49,227 nt of DNA from Allomuricauda sp. (GTDB taxonomy: Bacteria; Bacteroidota; Bacteroidia; Flavobacteriales; Flavobacteriaceae): contig JANQRD010000052.1 in the NCBI GenBank assembly GCA_028284725.1, forward strand, positions 1-49,227, given 5' to 3'. Of the stretch, positions 1 to 8,730 are shown piece by piece. The notes beneath the pieces were generated by a model. It was not told the origin of the DNA. It ran no database searches and saw only the letters and a list, made by a program, of their open reading frames with translations. Every line of letters starts with the position of its first letter. Position 1 is the stretch's first letter. The position numbers were made by a program, and so were the translations under genes.

Positions 1-472
1 CAGGTTTCGCTTTCGTGTAAAAGCTTCGACTTCCTGAATCATAATAACCCAGACCTTTCAACCAATATTTTTCACCCCCATTCAATAATCGCTGTCCAAT
101 ATCGCCATCCAGCACCGTGAACAAATGTTCTTTATCCCTGAACAAAAAAGGCAATCCGAAAATCTTCATGTCCGGGGAGAAATTCTCCATAACTGCCGCC
201 GATACCTTAGTCATGTCCAAGCTACCTATCTGTAACAATTCCAAACATTGCCTTTCTGTTCCCAATTGTTGATTGGGATAGATTTCCATGGCCATTGTAC
301 CCTCAGAGATTTTTTCCAAATCCTCGGCCATGTACAACATAGCTTTGTGGACTGGGTGGTTAATATCCAATCCATGGGCCATTTTAATAACTCTTTTGCG
401 GGAAAGGTCCTGACAAGAACAAATACAGATTATAAGTCCAACAAGGGAAAATATTTGATAGGGTTTAAACAT
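1..472 (-). CDS. TRAP transporter substrate-binding lipoprotein, DctP family (partial)
   Basis: The reading frame opens with an ATG at 472 and runs off the left edge, so only the N-terminal ~157 residues are present. It starts with a hydrophobic signal ending in a lipobox-like ICSC followed by QDL, so it should be a periplasmic lipoprotein. The mature part has DctP-family features: HPVHKAM, an Ile-Tyr-Pro-Asn-Gln-Gln-Leu-Gly stretch and GLPFLFRD. Family members bind carboxylated sugars or organic acids and deliver them to the DctQM membrane subunits, which should lie beyond the left edge. Its start overlaps the uxaC stop by 8 bp, so it is the last visible gene of the uronate operon. I infer hexuronate or an oligouronide as ligand from that context only. 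Confidence 0.85.
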   Translation of the reverse strand, partial: MFKPYQIFSLVGLIICICSCQDLSRKRVIKMAHGLDINHPVHKAMLYMAEDLEKISEGTMAMEIYPNQQLGTERQCLELLQIGSLDMTKVSAAVMENFSPDMKIFGLPFLFRDKEHLFTVLDGDIGQRLLNGGEKYWLKGLGYYDSGSRSFYTKAKP

Positions 473-1922
473 TTTGAAATGGGTTGCTTCCTTGTTGCTT
501 AACTGATCTGTTTGGCATTTTTTTAAAGGAAAAATATTCAGATGGATTATGGTAACAAATGTCCGATACTATTTTTCCTAAAAATGGAATATCGTCGGGA
601 AGCATTCCCTTTTCAATCTCACTTCCGAACATGTTGCATAATATACGCCTGAAATATTCATGTCTCGGGAAAGATAAGAAGCTCCTTGAGTCGGTGAGCA
701 TACCGATGAAAGTGCTGATCAATCCCATGTTGGACAGGACGTTCAATTGTTTTTCAATGCCATCCATTTGGTCCAGGAACCACCATGCCGATCCATATTG
801 CACCTTGCCTTTTACGCTACCATCGTTAAAATTGCCAGCCATGGTAGCAAATACCTCATTATCTCTAGGGTTTAGGTTATAAAGTATTGTTTTGGACAAT
901 TGTTCGGTCTTGTCCAAATGGTTTAAAAACCTCGCTAGACTTATAGCTTGAGGAAAATCCCCTATTGAATCGAATCCAGCGTCCCTACCAATCTTGTCGC
1001 CCAATCGGGAATTTACGTTTCGTAAAGCCCCTAAATGAAATTGCTGGACCCATCCATGTTCATGATAGGATTTGCAAAGATGTTTTAACACTTCACATTT
1101 AAAGTATTCTACCTCAATTAAGCTCAGGTCTTTACCGTTTTTCAGTTTTTTGAAAATATCATCAATATCTAAGGTTCCTGTTTCAAAAAAGGGTATGTGG
1201 GTCAATCCTTGGTCCGATAGACGACAACCGTGATCATGAAAGAAAGCAATTCTATTGTCCACGGCATCCAGCAGTTCATCAAAACTATTGATCCTCAAAT
1301 TGGTAGTTTCTTCCAATTTTTCAAGATAAGCCAAATAATCCCGGGTATTTTCCACCGAAAAGACTTTGTCCGACCTAAAGGCCATGGACATGGTCAATGA
1401 ATCATTTTCCGAAGCAAATGCTCTGTGATACCTTAAATCGTCCGTTGGATCGTCCGTTGTACAGATGGCTTCCACTTTTTTTTGCAACAACAGACCTTGG
1501 GTAAAATGCGATTCCCTTTGCAATTGACGTGAAGCAATATTGTAGATTTCTTTTGCATTGGCTTCGGTCAGAATACTATCGATTCCGAAATAACGTAAAA
1601 GTTCCAAATGTGTCCAATGATACAATGGATTACGGACGGTATGTTTTACAACACTAGCCCAACTTTTGAATTTTTCCTCCGCTGCGCCGCTTCCAGTAAT
1701 GTATCTTTCATCAACACCAAGAGCCCGCATTGCCCTCCATTTATAATGATCTTCTTCAAGCCAAACCTGGGTCAGATTTTCAAACTGTTTGTTTGAAGCA
1801 ACATCCTTTGCCGACAAATGATTGTGGTAGTCAATGATCGGTAGGTTTTTTGCATAATCATGGTATAGCTGCTTTGCCGTTTCGCTGTTTAGTAAAAAAT
1901 CGTCTGTGATAAATGTCTTCAT
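465..1922 (-). CDS. uxaC: Glucuronate isomerase (uronate isomerase)
   Basis: A 485-residue protein of the amidohydrolase-fold uronate isomerase family, close to the usual ~470 residues. The metal-binding YHNHL motif (His33, His35) sits in the N-terminal [12 protein letters not shown] stretch typical of UxaC. Further family-like blocks include WWFLDQMDG and [18 protein letters not shown] near the C-terminus. It converts D-glucuronate to D-fructuronate (and galacturonate to tagaturonate) in the cytoplasm. The ATG overlaps the uxuA stop by 4 bp, which indicates translational coupling. Downstream it overlaps the DctP gene by 8 bp. Its presence implies that the degraded polymer contains uronic acid. 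Confidence 0.96.
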   Translation of the reverse strand: MKTFITDDFLLNSETAKQLYHDYAKNLPIIDYHNHLSAKDVASNKQFENLTQVWLEEDHYKWRAMRALGVDERYITGSGAAEEKFKSWASVVKHTVRNPLYHWTHLELLRYFGIDSILTEANAKEIYNIASRQLQRESHFTQGLLLQKKVEAICTTDDPTDDLRYHRAFASENDSLTMSMAFRSDKVFSVENTRDYLAYLEKLEETTNLRINSFDELLDAVDNRIAFFHDHGCRLSDQGLTHIPFFETGTLDIDDIFKKLKNGKDLSLIEVEYFKCEVLKHLCKSYHEHGWVQQFHLGALRNVNSRLGDKIGRDAGFDSIGDFPQAISLARFLNHLDKTEQLSKTILYNLNPRDNEVFATMAGNFNDGSVKGKVQYGSAWWFLDQMDGIEKQLNVLSNMGLISTFIGMLTDSRSFLSFPRHEYFRRILCNMFGSEIEKGMLPDDIPFLGKIVSDICYHNPSEYFSFKKMPNRSVKQQGSNPFQNV

Positions 1923-3103
1923 CCTAGTTCCACGCTTTTTTGAATTCCCATTTGCAGACCTCTAAGTTCTGCCAGACCCCTTAACCTTCCAATACCAGAA
2001 TATCCTGGGTTTGTAACTTTTTTTAAATCATCGAGCATTTGATGACCATGATCTGGACGCATTGGCATCCGAACATCTTTTCTTTTTTTCGCAATTCTTC
2101 TCTTCTGTTCTTTTAAAAGAGCCTTCATAACACCATACATATCCACATCACCTTCTAGATGATTGGCTTCATAAAAATTACCTTCTTCATCTCTTTTAGT
2201 ACTTCTAAGGTGTATAAAATGGATGCGGGAACCCAAACGCTCAATAATGCCCTCCAAATCATTGTCACCTCTTACACCAAAAGACCCGGTACAGAATGTT
2301 AAACCATTGTTCTGACTTTCAACGGCCTTATAAATATCCAAAACATCCTGTTCGGTACTTACCACTCGCGGCAAACCTAATATGGGATAGGGTGGGTCAT
2401 CGGGATGGATACACATAAGAACACCGGCCTTTTCGGCTGCAGGAATCACCTCTCGTAAAAAGGCGAATAAATTTTCTTTTAGCTCAACTGCGCCAATGTT
2501 GTCATAGGTTGCCAAAACTGCATTGAATTGCTCTAAGGTATATCCTTCTTCAGCTCCGGGCAAACCTGCTATGATGTTTTTAACAAGCTTGTCTTTTTGC
2601 TCATCTGTTGAACTTTCAAAGTACTCTTTAGCAGCTGCTACTTGTTCGTTCGTATAATCATTTTCCGCTCCCGGACGCTTCAATAGGTATAATTCGAAAG
2701 CAGCAAATGCTTTCGCCTCAAAACGCAAGGCTTTTGAGCCATCGTCAATTATATAATCCAAATCGGTTCGCGTCCAGTCCAAAACGGGCATGAAATTGTA
2801 ACATACTATGTCAATACCACATTGGCCCAAGTTTATAAGAGTTTGCCTATAGTTGTCAATATAAATTTGATAGTTTCCAGAGCGTGTTTTGATATCCTCA
2901 TGTACCGGAACACTCTCCACGACTGACCAACTTAGTCCAGCAGCCTCAATAATTCCCTTCCTTTCCTGGATTTGTTCAACAGTCCAGACGGAACCATTGG
3001 GTATATGATGTAAAGCACTGACAACACCTGTTGCTCCTGCTTGTCGTATGTCTGCTAGTTTTACTGGGTCATCGGGACCATACCAGCGCCAAGTTTGCTC
3101 CAT
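1919..3103 (-). CDS. uxuA: Mannonate dehydratase
   Basis: A 394-residue protein beginning [14 protein letters not shown], the characteristic UxuA N-terminus, followed by [15 protein letters not shown]. Metal-ligand regions are visible as CIHPDDPP (His233), CTGSFGVR (Cys271) and the C-terminal RPDHGHQML (Asp351, His352). It dehydrates D-mannonate to 2-keto-3-deoxygluconate. It lies 14 bp downstream of the Gfo/Idh gene and shares an ATGA overlap with uxaC. With the isomerase and the SDR reductase it completes the steps from glucuronate to KDG. KDG kinase and aldolase are not in the window. Confidence 0.96.
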   Translation of the reverse strand: MEQTWRWYGPDDPVKLADIRQAGATGVVSALHHIPNGSVWTVEQIQERKGIIEAAGLSWSVVESVPVHEDIKTRSGNYQIYIDNYRQTLINLGQCGIDIVCYNFMPVLDWTRTDLDYIIDDGSKALRFEAKAFAAFELYLLKRPGAENDYTNEQVAAAKEYFESSTDEQKDKLVKNIIAGLPGAEEGYTLEQFNAVLATYDNIGAVELKENLFAFLREVIPAAEKAGVLMCIHPDDPPYPILGLPRVVSTEQDVLDIYKAVESQNNGLTFCTGSFGVRGDNDLEGIIERLGSRIHFIHLRSTKRDEEGNFYEANHLEGDVDMYGVMKALLKEQKRRIAKKRKDVRMPMRPDHGHQMLDDLKKVTNPGYSGIGRLRGLAELRGLQMGIQKSVELG

Positions 3104-3117
3104 ATATTGATCGTGAT

Positions 3118-4086
3118 TTAATATTTTGTAAACTCATCCATAATTTGATTGACAATCACACCTTCTTCAACGCTACATGGATTATCCCCATGTCCCAAAA
3201 AATAATCAACGGTTTTTTGAATGAAAGGTTGTTGGATATGTTTTGGATGTTCGAAACGTAAAGTCTCTTCTTTTGCATCCGTTATGATGATAATTTCGCT
3301 TCCAAAAAATGAGAACTCTATCAGGCCTTTACTTCCATAGATTTTGCAACTATCCTCTTCCATCTTTTCCGGAACATCAAAACACCATATGCCTCTGAAC
3401 AAAGTACCATTCTCGAAATTGATATAACCGTTTACGGTATCACTTTTACCACTTTCTTTAGGTTGGGAACAACCATTGATTTTTTTGTGTTTTCCGAAGA
3501 AGTATAGCATTAAATCTATTTGATGCGGTGCAATATCGTGAAAATGCCCCCCTCCAGAAATCGCTGGATTCAATCTCCAGTTTGCCTCCTCTTTGTGCTT
3601 TTGTAAATATTTTAAATCTACAAATTCAACAGTTCCAATGACATTGGAAAAAATCAATTCCCTTAGTTTCAAAAACATTGGCAGCTCCCTCCGATAATGT
3701 GCAATCACAAGTTTTTTCGAAGTTTTTTGAACAGCTTCCCTCAATATGTATGCCTCCTCCTTTGAAACAACCATGGGTTTTTCCAAGTACACATCCTTTT
3801 CGGCCTTCAATGCTTCTTGCGCAAGGTTTAAATGTGATGAAGGTGGAGTAGCGACATAAATAGTATCAATATTCTCATCGTTTAAGATATCTGAAAGCTT
3901 ATCATACCATACGGGGACCTCATGTCTTTTTGCAAAATCTTTGGCTTTCTCACCATTTCTTCTCATTACTGCATGCAGTTCAGAACAATCACATAACTGA
4001 AAGGCGGGACCGCTTTTTACCTCGGCCACATCACCGCAACCGATTATTCCCCATGTACATGTTTTATGTTCGTCCAGTTCTTTCAA
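3118..4086 (-). CDS. Gfo/Idh/MocA family oxidoreductase
   Basis: A 322-residue NAD(P)-dependent oxidoreductase. The N-terminal Rossmann motif is [10 protein letters not shown] (about residues 13-22). The family EKP motif is at residues 102-104, and DIAPHQID carries the Asp184/His188 pair typical of the active site. The protein is cytoplasmic and has no signal peptide. It lies in the uronate operon, 14-17 bp from uxuA and the SDR gene. The exact substrate cannot be read from the sequence. A plausible role is oxidation or reduction of a uronate or of a sugar released from the same polymer, such as a fucose derivative or a modified uronate. It is not a standard member of the UxaC-UxuB-UxuA pathway. 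Confidence 0.9.
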   Translation of the reverse strand: MKELDEHKTCTWGIIGCGDVAEVKSGPAFQLCDCSELHAVMRRNGEKAKDFAKRHEVPVWYDKLSDILNDENIDTIYVATPPSSHLNLAQEALKAEKDVYLEKPMVVSKEEAYILREAVQKTSKKLVIAHYRRELPMFLKLRELIFSNVIGTVEFVDLKYLQKHKEEANWRLNPAISGGGHFHDIAPHQIDLMLYFFGKHKKINGCSQPKESGKSDTVNGYINFENGTLFRGIWCFDVPEKMEEDSCKIYGSKGLIEFSFFGSEIIIITDAKEETLRFEHPKHIQQPFIQKTVDYFLGHGDNPCSVEEGVIVNQIMDEFTKY

Positions 4087-4103
4087 ATTGACCTAATCTT
4101 CAG

Positions 4104-4931
4104 TTATACTCCACTATAGGCTGAGAATCCACCATCAATAGGTATGACAATACCCGTAACAAAGGACGAAGCATCATCACAAAGAAACAAGCTAGAGCTT
4201 ATTAGATCCTCGGGCTTACCGTATCTCCCCATAGGCGTCTGATGGATGATTTGTTTGCCTCTAGTTGTCAAGCTTCCATCCTCATTGGTCAATAATGTTC
4301 TATTTTGCTCGGTCAGGAAAAACCCTGGCGCAATGGCATTAACACGAATCCCCACTTTTGCAAAATGAACCGCAAGCCATTGCGTAAAATTGGACACCGC
4401 CGCTTTCGCCCCACTATATGCCGGAATCTTAGTTAACGGTGTAAAGGCGTTCATTGAAGAAATATTGAGAATACTGCAACCATCCCTTCCCACCATGTCT
4501 TTGGCAAAAATCTGACACGGCAATAATGTGCCTATGAAGTTGAGATTGAAGACAAACTTAATGCCTTCGGTATCCAAATCGAAGAAAGTCTTGAGTTCCT
4601 TAGAAGTGTTGCTCAGGTCTTCTTCCAAAAAATGGGTATTGGAAGTCGTTCCCAACGGATGGTTTCCACCGGCACCATTGACAAGAATATCACAAGGTCC
4701 AAAGGATTCATTAATATTTTTTTTAGCTACCTCCATAGATTCCCTATCAAGTACATCCGCAGATAAGCCCATGGCAACACCACCTTTGGCATTGATATGG
4801 CTGGCCACTTTATCCGCCGCTTCCTTGTTCAAATCCAAAACTGCCACCTTATATTTTTTTTTAGCAAAAGCTTTCGCCAATTCGCTGCATAAAATACCTC
4901 CCGCACCGGTTAGAACCACTACTTTACTCAT
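4104..4931 (-). CDS. SDR-family D-mannonate oxidoreductase (fructuronate reductase)
   Basis: A 275-residue short-chain dehydrogenase: cofactor motif TGAGGILCSELA (residues 8-19), NGAGG (85-89), catalytic Ser158/159, Tyr172 and Lys176 (YSGAK), and a C-terminal VTGIVIPIDGGFSAYSGV. SDR proteins of this kind act as mannonate oxidoreductases in uronate operons of Bacteroidota and Bacillus (YjmF type), replacing the unrelated long-chain UxuB of enteric bacteria. It should reduce fructuronate to mannonate, feeding UxuA two genes downstream. It is the promoter-proximal gene of the operon. The upstream palindromes at 4993-5035 suggest control by the divergent LacI-type protein. The family is certain; the substrate is inferred from context. 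Confidence 0.88.
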   Translation of the reverse strand: MSKVVVLTGAGGILCSELAKAFAKKKYKVAVLDLNKEAADKVASHINAKGGVAMGLSADVLDRESMEVAKKNINESFGPCDILVNGAGGNHPLGTTSNTHFLEEDLSNTSKELKTFFDLDTEGIKFVFNLNFIGTLLPCQIFAKDMVGRDGCSILNISSMNAFTPLTKIPAYSGAKAAVSNFTQWLAVHFAKVGIRVNAIAPGFFLTEQNRTLLTNEDGSLTTRGKQIIHQTPMGRYGKPEDLISSSLFLCDDASSFVTGIVIPIDGGFSAYSGV

Positions 4932-4992
4932 CTCTTATCAGGAATAATTGATTATTTGATTGTAATTTAACTATGCGTCTTCCATAATGTTT

Positions 4993-5035
4993 CGTGTACG
5001 CACACGCTAAAATAGAAAAAAAAGTGTGCGCACAC
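4993..5035. promoter_or_regulatory. Paired palindromic operators between uronate operon and lacI-type gene
   Basis: Two inverted repeats lie in the divergent intergenic region: CGTGTACGCACACG at 4993-5006 (12 of 14 positions symmetric) and the perfect palindrome GTGTGCGCACAC at 5024-5035. Their centres are 30 bp apart, about three helical turns. Both have a central C-G step, as is common for LacI-family operators. The same two sequences recur upstream of susC at 21831-21900, which argues that they are specific binding sites and not chance symmetry. The adjacent LacI-type regulator is the obvious ligand, but this is inferred. Confidence 0.8.
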
Positions 5036-5137
5036 AAAAACTATCTCTCTTAATTGGTATTTTATTATAAAACAGCTTATTTTGAAGTTGGGATCAATCC
5101 TTGAACCCATTACTTTTCGTATCTAAACAATTCTTAA

Positions 5138-6229
5138 ATGATAACAATAAAGGATATTGCAAGACTGGCCAAGGTTTCCGATGGGACCGTTGATCGTGTA
5201 ATTCACAATCGGGGAGGTGTATCTTCCAAGACGGAAGAGAGGATACGAAAGATCCTTAAAGAGCATAATTTCTCACTTAACCCCATTGCCAGTGCCCTTG
5301 CATCAAAAAAAAATTATAGGATCGGTTGTCTTATCCCGAAACATGACAAAAAGAATCAATTTTGGAAATCTCCATCTTTAGGGATTTTAAAAGCGGCGGA
5401 AGAAGTAAAGAACTATGGGGTCCAAGTTGAAGTTTGCTACTTCAACCAGCTCAGACCTTCATCTTACATCAGGAAGTTTGATACAATGATCAAAGACAAA
5501 CCCGACATTTTTATTTTGGCCCCAATATTTGCCTCAGAAACCAAATATATTGCCAACCAACTTGAGTCGCTCAACATTGAATACATGTTCATCAATATTG
5601 ATAATGATGAATTTAACAACGTTTCATTTATCGGTCAGAACTCCCATACGGCAGGATATGTTGCTGGTAAATTGATGAGCTTAAGCTTACCGGGAAATAG
5701 TGTTTGCGGTATTGTACAGACCCGTGAAAACATTGCCGACCACAATGCCATATCAAACCGAATCAGGGGATTTGAAGATTATTTGAAGGAACATGGAGTG
5801 TCTATAAAAACCAGGGCGCTGAGAATAGATTTGGAGGATGATTCGTCCGATTTAAAAAAAATAAAGACCTTTTTGGAATCCGATAAAAATGTGTTGGGTC
5901 TTTTTGTTCCCTCAAGTAGGGCCTCTTATGTTGCTTCATTATTGCCTGAGAGCGTTCGTCCCTCAAATTGCACTCTACTTGGTTATGATACCACTGAGGA
6001 CAATATCTTTTATTTAAAAAATGGAAAAATCCAGTTTTTAATTTCCCAAAGATCTTTTAATCAAGGTTACGAGGCGGTGCGAATGATGACAGACTATTTG
6101 GTTCAGAAAAAAACTCCAGAGGAAAAAATATATTCTCCAATCCAAATCATTATAAAAGAGAATGTTGATTTTGACAGTCGATATAAAAAATCGTTTGCAA
6201 AAGAGCTTACAAACGGCGTTGGCAAATAG
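5138..6229 (+). CDS. LacI-family transcriptional regulator
   Basis: A 363-residue regulator. An N-terminal helix-turn-helix (MITIKDIARLAKVSDGTVDR) and hinge (FSLNPIASALASKK) are followed by a periplasmic-binding-protein-like effector domain (IGCLIPKHDK, then the hydrophobic VAGKLMSL and LLGYDTTEDN). The motif SDGTVDRVIHNRGGVSSKT matches the DNA-recognition helix region of LacI/GalR members. It is transcribed away from the uronate operon, with paired palindromes in the 206-bp spacer. It probably represses both that operon and the SusC operon until a uronate-type intermediate binds. Its 3' end overlaps the start of the lipoprotein FGE gene. Confidence 0.93.
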   Translation: MITIKDIARLAKVSDGTVDRVIHNRGGVSSKTEERIRKILKEHNFSLNPIASALASKKNYRIGCLIPKHDKKNQFWKSPSLGILKAAEEVKNYGVQVEVCYFNQLRPSSYIRKFDTMIKDKPDIFILAPIFASETKYIANQLESLNIEYMFINIDNDEFNNVSFIGQNSHTAGYVAGKLMSLSLPGNSVCGIVQTRENIADHNAISNRIRGFEDYLKEHGVSIKTRALRIDLEDDSSDLKKIKTFLESDKNVLGLFVPSSRASYVASLLPESVRPSNCTLLGYDTTEDNIFYLKNGKIQFLISQRSFNQGYEAVRMMTDYLVQKKTPEEKIYSPIQIIIKENVDFDSRYKKSFAKELTNGVGK

Positions 6230-7201
6230 GAAAATACTGTTTTCCATTGGATTGTTTTTCTTGTTTATTGGTTGCAGGACTGATGTCCATCCTATAGACG
6301 CCTCCAGCATTCCCCAATCGACACCCAAGGGTATGGTCTGGATTCCTAAGGGTAGTTTTTACATGGGAGCACGTGACCATGATAAGAATGCTCTGAGTAG
6401 GGAAAAACCAAAGAGAAAATTCAACGTTGCTGGATTCTTTATTGATATAACGGAAGTCTCTAATGCACAATTTTCAAGATTCGTTGAAGAAACTGGTTAT
6501 ATCACATTGGCAGAAAAACCAGTTGATTGGCGGCTTCTGAAACAAGAGTTGCCCAAAGGAGCACCAAAACCACCTGATTCACTTTTGCAAGCAGGATCTC
6601 TAACGTTTAAAAGGGTGGATGTGTCTATAAACAAATTAAATGATATTTCCCAATGGTTGCAATGGACCACAGGGGCAAACTGGAAGCATCCGTATGGACC
6701 ACATAGTTCCATTTTGGGGAAAGAAAACTATCCTGTGGTACATATTGCCTATGAGGATGCCATTGCATATTGTAAATGGGCCAATAGAAGACTTCCTACG
6801 GAAATTGAATGGGAATATGCTGCCAGAGGCAAAACAAAAGGCTCTATTTTTTTTGGGGTGACAATGAGACTTTACTCAGTAGCAAGGCCAACACTTGGGA
6901 AGGTATATTCCCAAATGATAATAGCAAACTAGATGGTTATGTTCGATTGGCTCCAATTAAAACATATGATTCCAACTCTATGGGTTTATTTGATGTGGCA
7001 GGTAATGTTTGGGAGTGGACCTCTAATTCTTTCATAAATGAGAAAGGAAAATATGATAGGTACCTTAAGGTGATAAAAGGTGGTTCTTTTTTATGTAGCA
7101 AGTCCTATTGCTATGGTTACCGTCTCTCAGCAAAAATGTATCAAAACATTGATTCCTCTACCGAGCATATTGGGTTTAGCACGGTATATTCTCCACGATA
7201 A
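6219..7201 (+). pseudogene. Lipoprotein formylglycine-generating enzyme (SUMF1/FGE family), frameshifted
   Basis: The gene is in two frames. The first part encodes a signal peptide with lipobox LFIGC, then GMVWIPKGSFYMGA, ITEVSNAQFSRFV and PVVHIAYEDAIAYCKWANRRLPTEIEWEYAARG. The second part continues with WGDNE, GLFDVAGNVWEWTSN and KGGSFLCSKSYCYGYR. These are the FGE blocks in order. The two catalytic cysteines (codons at 7094 and 7109, C-x4-C) are kept, so the ancestral protein was a true sulfatase-activating FGE and not only a SUMF1-fold relative. The frame breaks at a run of eight T (6847-6854), where one extra T would restore the protein. No ATG fits well. TTG at 6219 gives a clean signal peptide; ATG at 6162 is the alternative. 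The stop is 1 bp from the convergent sulfatase stop. Confidence 0.85.
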
Positions 7202-7202
7202 G

Positions 7203-8717
7203 TTAATTGGAGAAGGATTCTAGATATTCCTTACTTTTTTTATGCAATATTTTTTTTAATCTTTCAATCACTTCTGGTTGCTCCCCAGCAATATTCCTTG
7301 TTTCCTCTGGATCAATACAATAGTCATATAGTTGGTAGCTTGTCTCCCCTTCTTGATTGAATTCAATTAAACGATAACGGTCCGTCCTTACAGTGGCACA
7401 ATTGCGCCAAAATCCGAATGCATAATTTTCTTGTTGATATAGATTGCCTTTGAAAAATCCTGCAAAACTATTTCCATCTAAAGTTTCCATATTCGATATG
7501 TTTGCCAACTCGCACAACGTTGGATAAATATCCACACTTTCAACAATTTCATTAACAGCTGAAGTGTTCCTTGTTCCAGGAACTTTGATAATAAGAGCGC
7601 TTTTTAAAGCTTTTTCAAAGGGCGAATGTTTTCCCCAAATAGTTTGGTCACCTAAATGCCAGCCGTGATCTCCCCAAACTACAACAATGGTCTCATCCTC
7701 CAGGTTAAGGGCTTTTAACTTTGACAATACCCTACCAATTTGTGCATCCACATAACTTACCGAAGCAAAATAAGCACGTCGCAATTTTCTTGCATATGTA
7801 TCACTAAATTGTTTACCCGCCTCTGCTTTTTCCTCTCCAAGTCTATAGCTGTTGAATTCATTACTATTGTGAACACCCAAACTATCAATACCATCAGGGA
7901 TGCTCGGGTTTTCGGCCAAAGGGATTTCATTTTCATCATATAAATCCCAATATTTTTTTGGTGCATTGAAAGGTAGATGTGGTTTAAAATAACCTATTCC
8001 CAAAAAAAATGGTTCTTTTTTAGTTTCTAACTCTATTAACTTTTTGATAGCTAATTTCGTTGTCAATCCATCTGGATATCCATCGTCTTCAACATCTCCC
8101 TCTTCATAGGGTTTTACGTTTTTATTTTTGTTTTGCCTATTAGAACCATCCGCGTAGCTGAAAAAGGCGTTCCAGCCCGTATCCCATTTTCCAGCATCAA
8201 AGACCATTTCATCCCAACTACTGGGTAGTTCCAATTTCTTAGATGGTTTTTCTTCGTAACCGTAAACCAGCCCATCAGGCGAATGACTTACCTTACCAAC
8301 TCCTACCGTATAGTAACCATCGTTTTTTAAATGATGGATAAAAGATTCCGGGGTATTTTGATTTGGTTTGTTAGCTATTTCCTTAACTATAACTTCATTA
8401 TCAATGTCCGATTTCTTCTTCGGGTACATTCCCGTTAAAATGGAATATCGAGAAGCGCCACATGTCGGTACTTGAACATAATGGTTATTAAATAATATAC
8501 CTTCTTTTGCCAGTTGGTCCAGATTTGGCGTATTCATATAATCATAACCGTAAGCACCCAATTGTGGACGTAGGTCATCGACAAAAAAGAAGAGAATGTT
8601 CGGCGGGTGATGCTCCTTTGAACTGCCCGACATGCAACTGAACAATACTGAAAAAAGCACCAGAGCTAAAGTTGTATTGTAAACTTTTAATTTTTTATGG
8701 AACTTTACTACTTTCAA
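7203..8717 (-). CDS. Sulfatase, family S1, iduronate-2-sulfatase-like lipoprotein
   Basis: A 504-residue alkaline-phosphatase-fold sulfatase. The signal ends in LFSC (lipobox Cys28). NILFFFVDDLRPQLGAYG supplies metal-binding Asp47/Asp48. The formylglycine site is CGASR (Cys86-Arg90), a C-x-A-x-R version of the usual C-x-P-x-R. VVWGDHGWHLGDQTIWGKHS is the C-terminal metal and substrate region typical of iduronate-sulfatase-like S1 enzymes. It should remove sulfate esters from oligosaccharides in the periplasm or at the outer membrane after conversion of Cys86 to formylglycine. It is the last gene of the PUL operon, 13 bp from the fucosidase gene. The sulfated position cleaved cannot be told. 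Confidence 0.93.
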   Translation of the reverse strand: MKVVKFHKKLKVYNTTLALVLFSVLFSCMSGSSKEHHPPNILFFFVDDLRPQLGAYGYDYMNTPNLDQLAKEGILFNNHYVQVPTCGASRYSILTGMYPKKKSDIDNEVIVKEIANKPNQNTPESFIHHLKNDGYYTVGVGKVSHSPDGLVYGYEEKPSKKLELPSSWDEMVFDAGKWDTGWNAFFSYADGSNRQNKNKNVKPYEEGDVEDDGYPDGLTTKLAIKKLIELETKKEPFFLGIGYFKPHLPFNAPKKYWDLYDENEIPLAENPSIPDGIDSLGVHNSNEFNSYRLGEEKAEAGKQFSDTYARKLRRAYFASVSYVDAQIGRVLSKLKALNLEDETIVVVWGDHGWHLGDQTIWGKHSPFEKALKSALIIKVPGTRNTSAVNEIVESVDIYPTLCELANISNMETLDGNSFAGFFKGNLYQQENYAFGFWRNCATVRTDRYRLIEFNQEGETSYQLYDYCIDPEETRNIAGEQPEVIERLKKILHKKSKEYLESFSN

Positions 8718-8730
8718 GATTCAATCAGAA

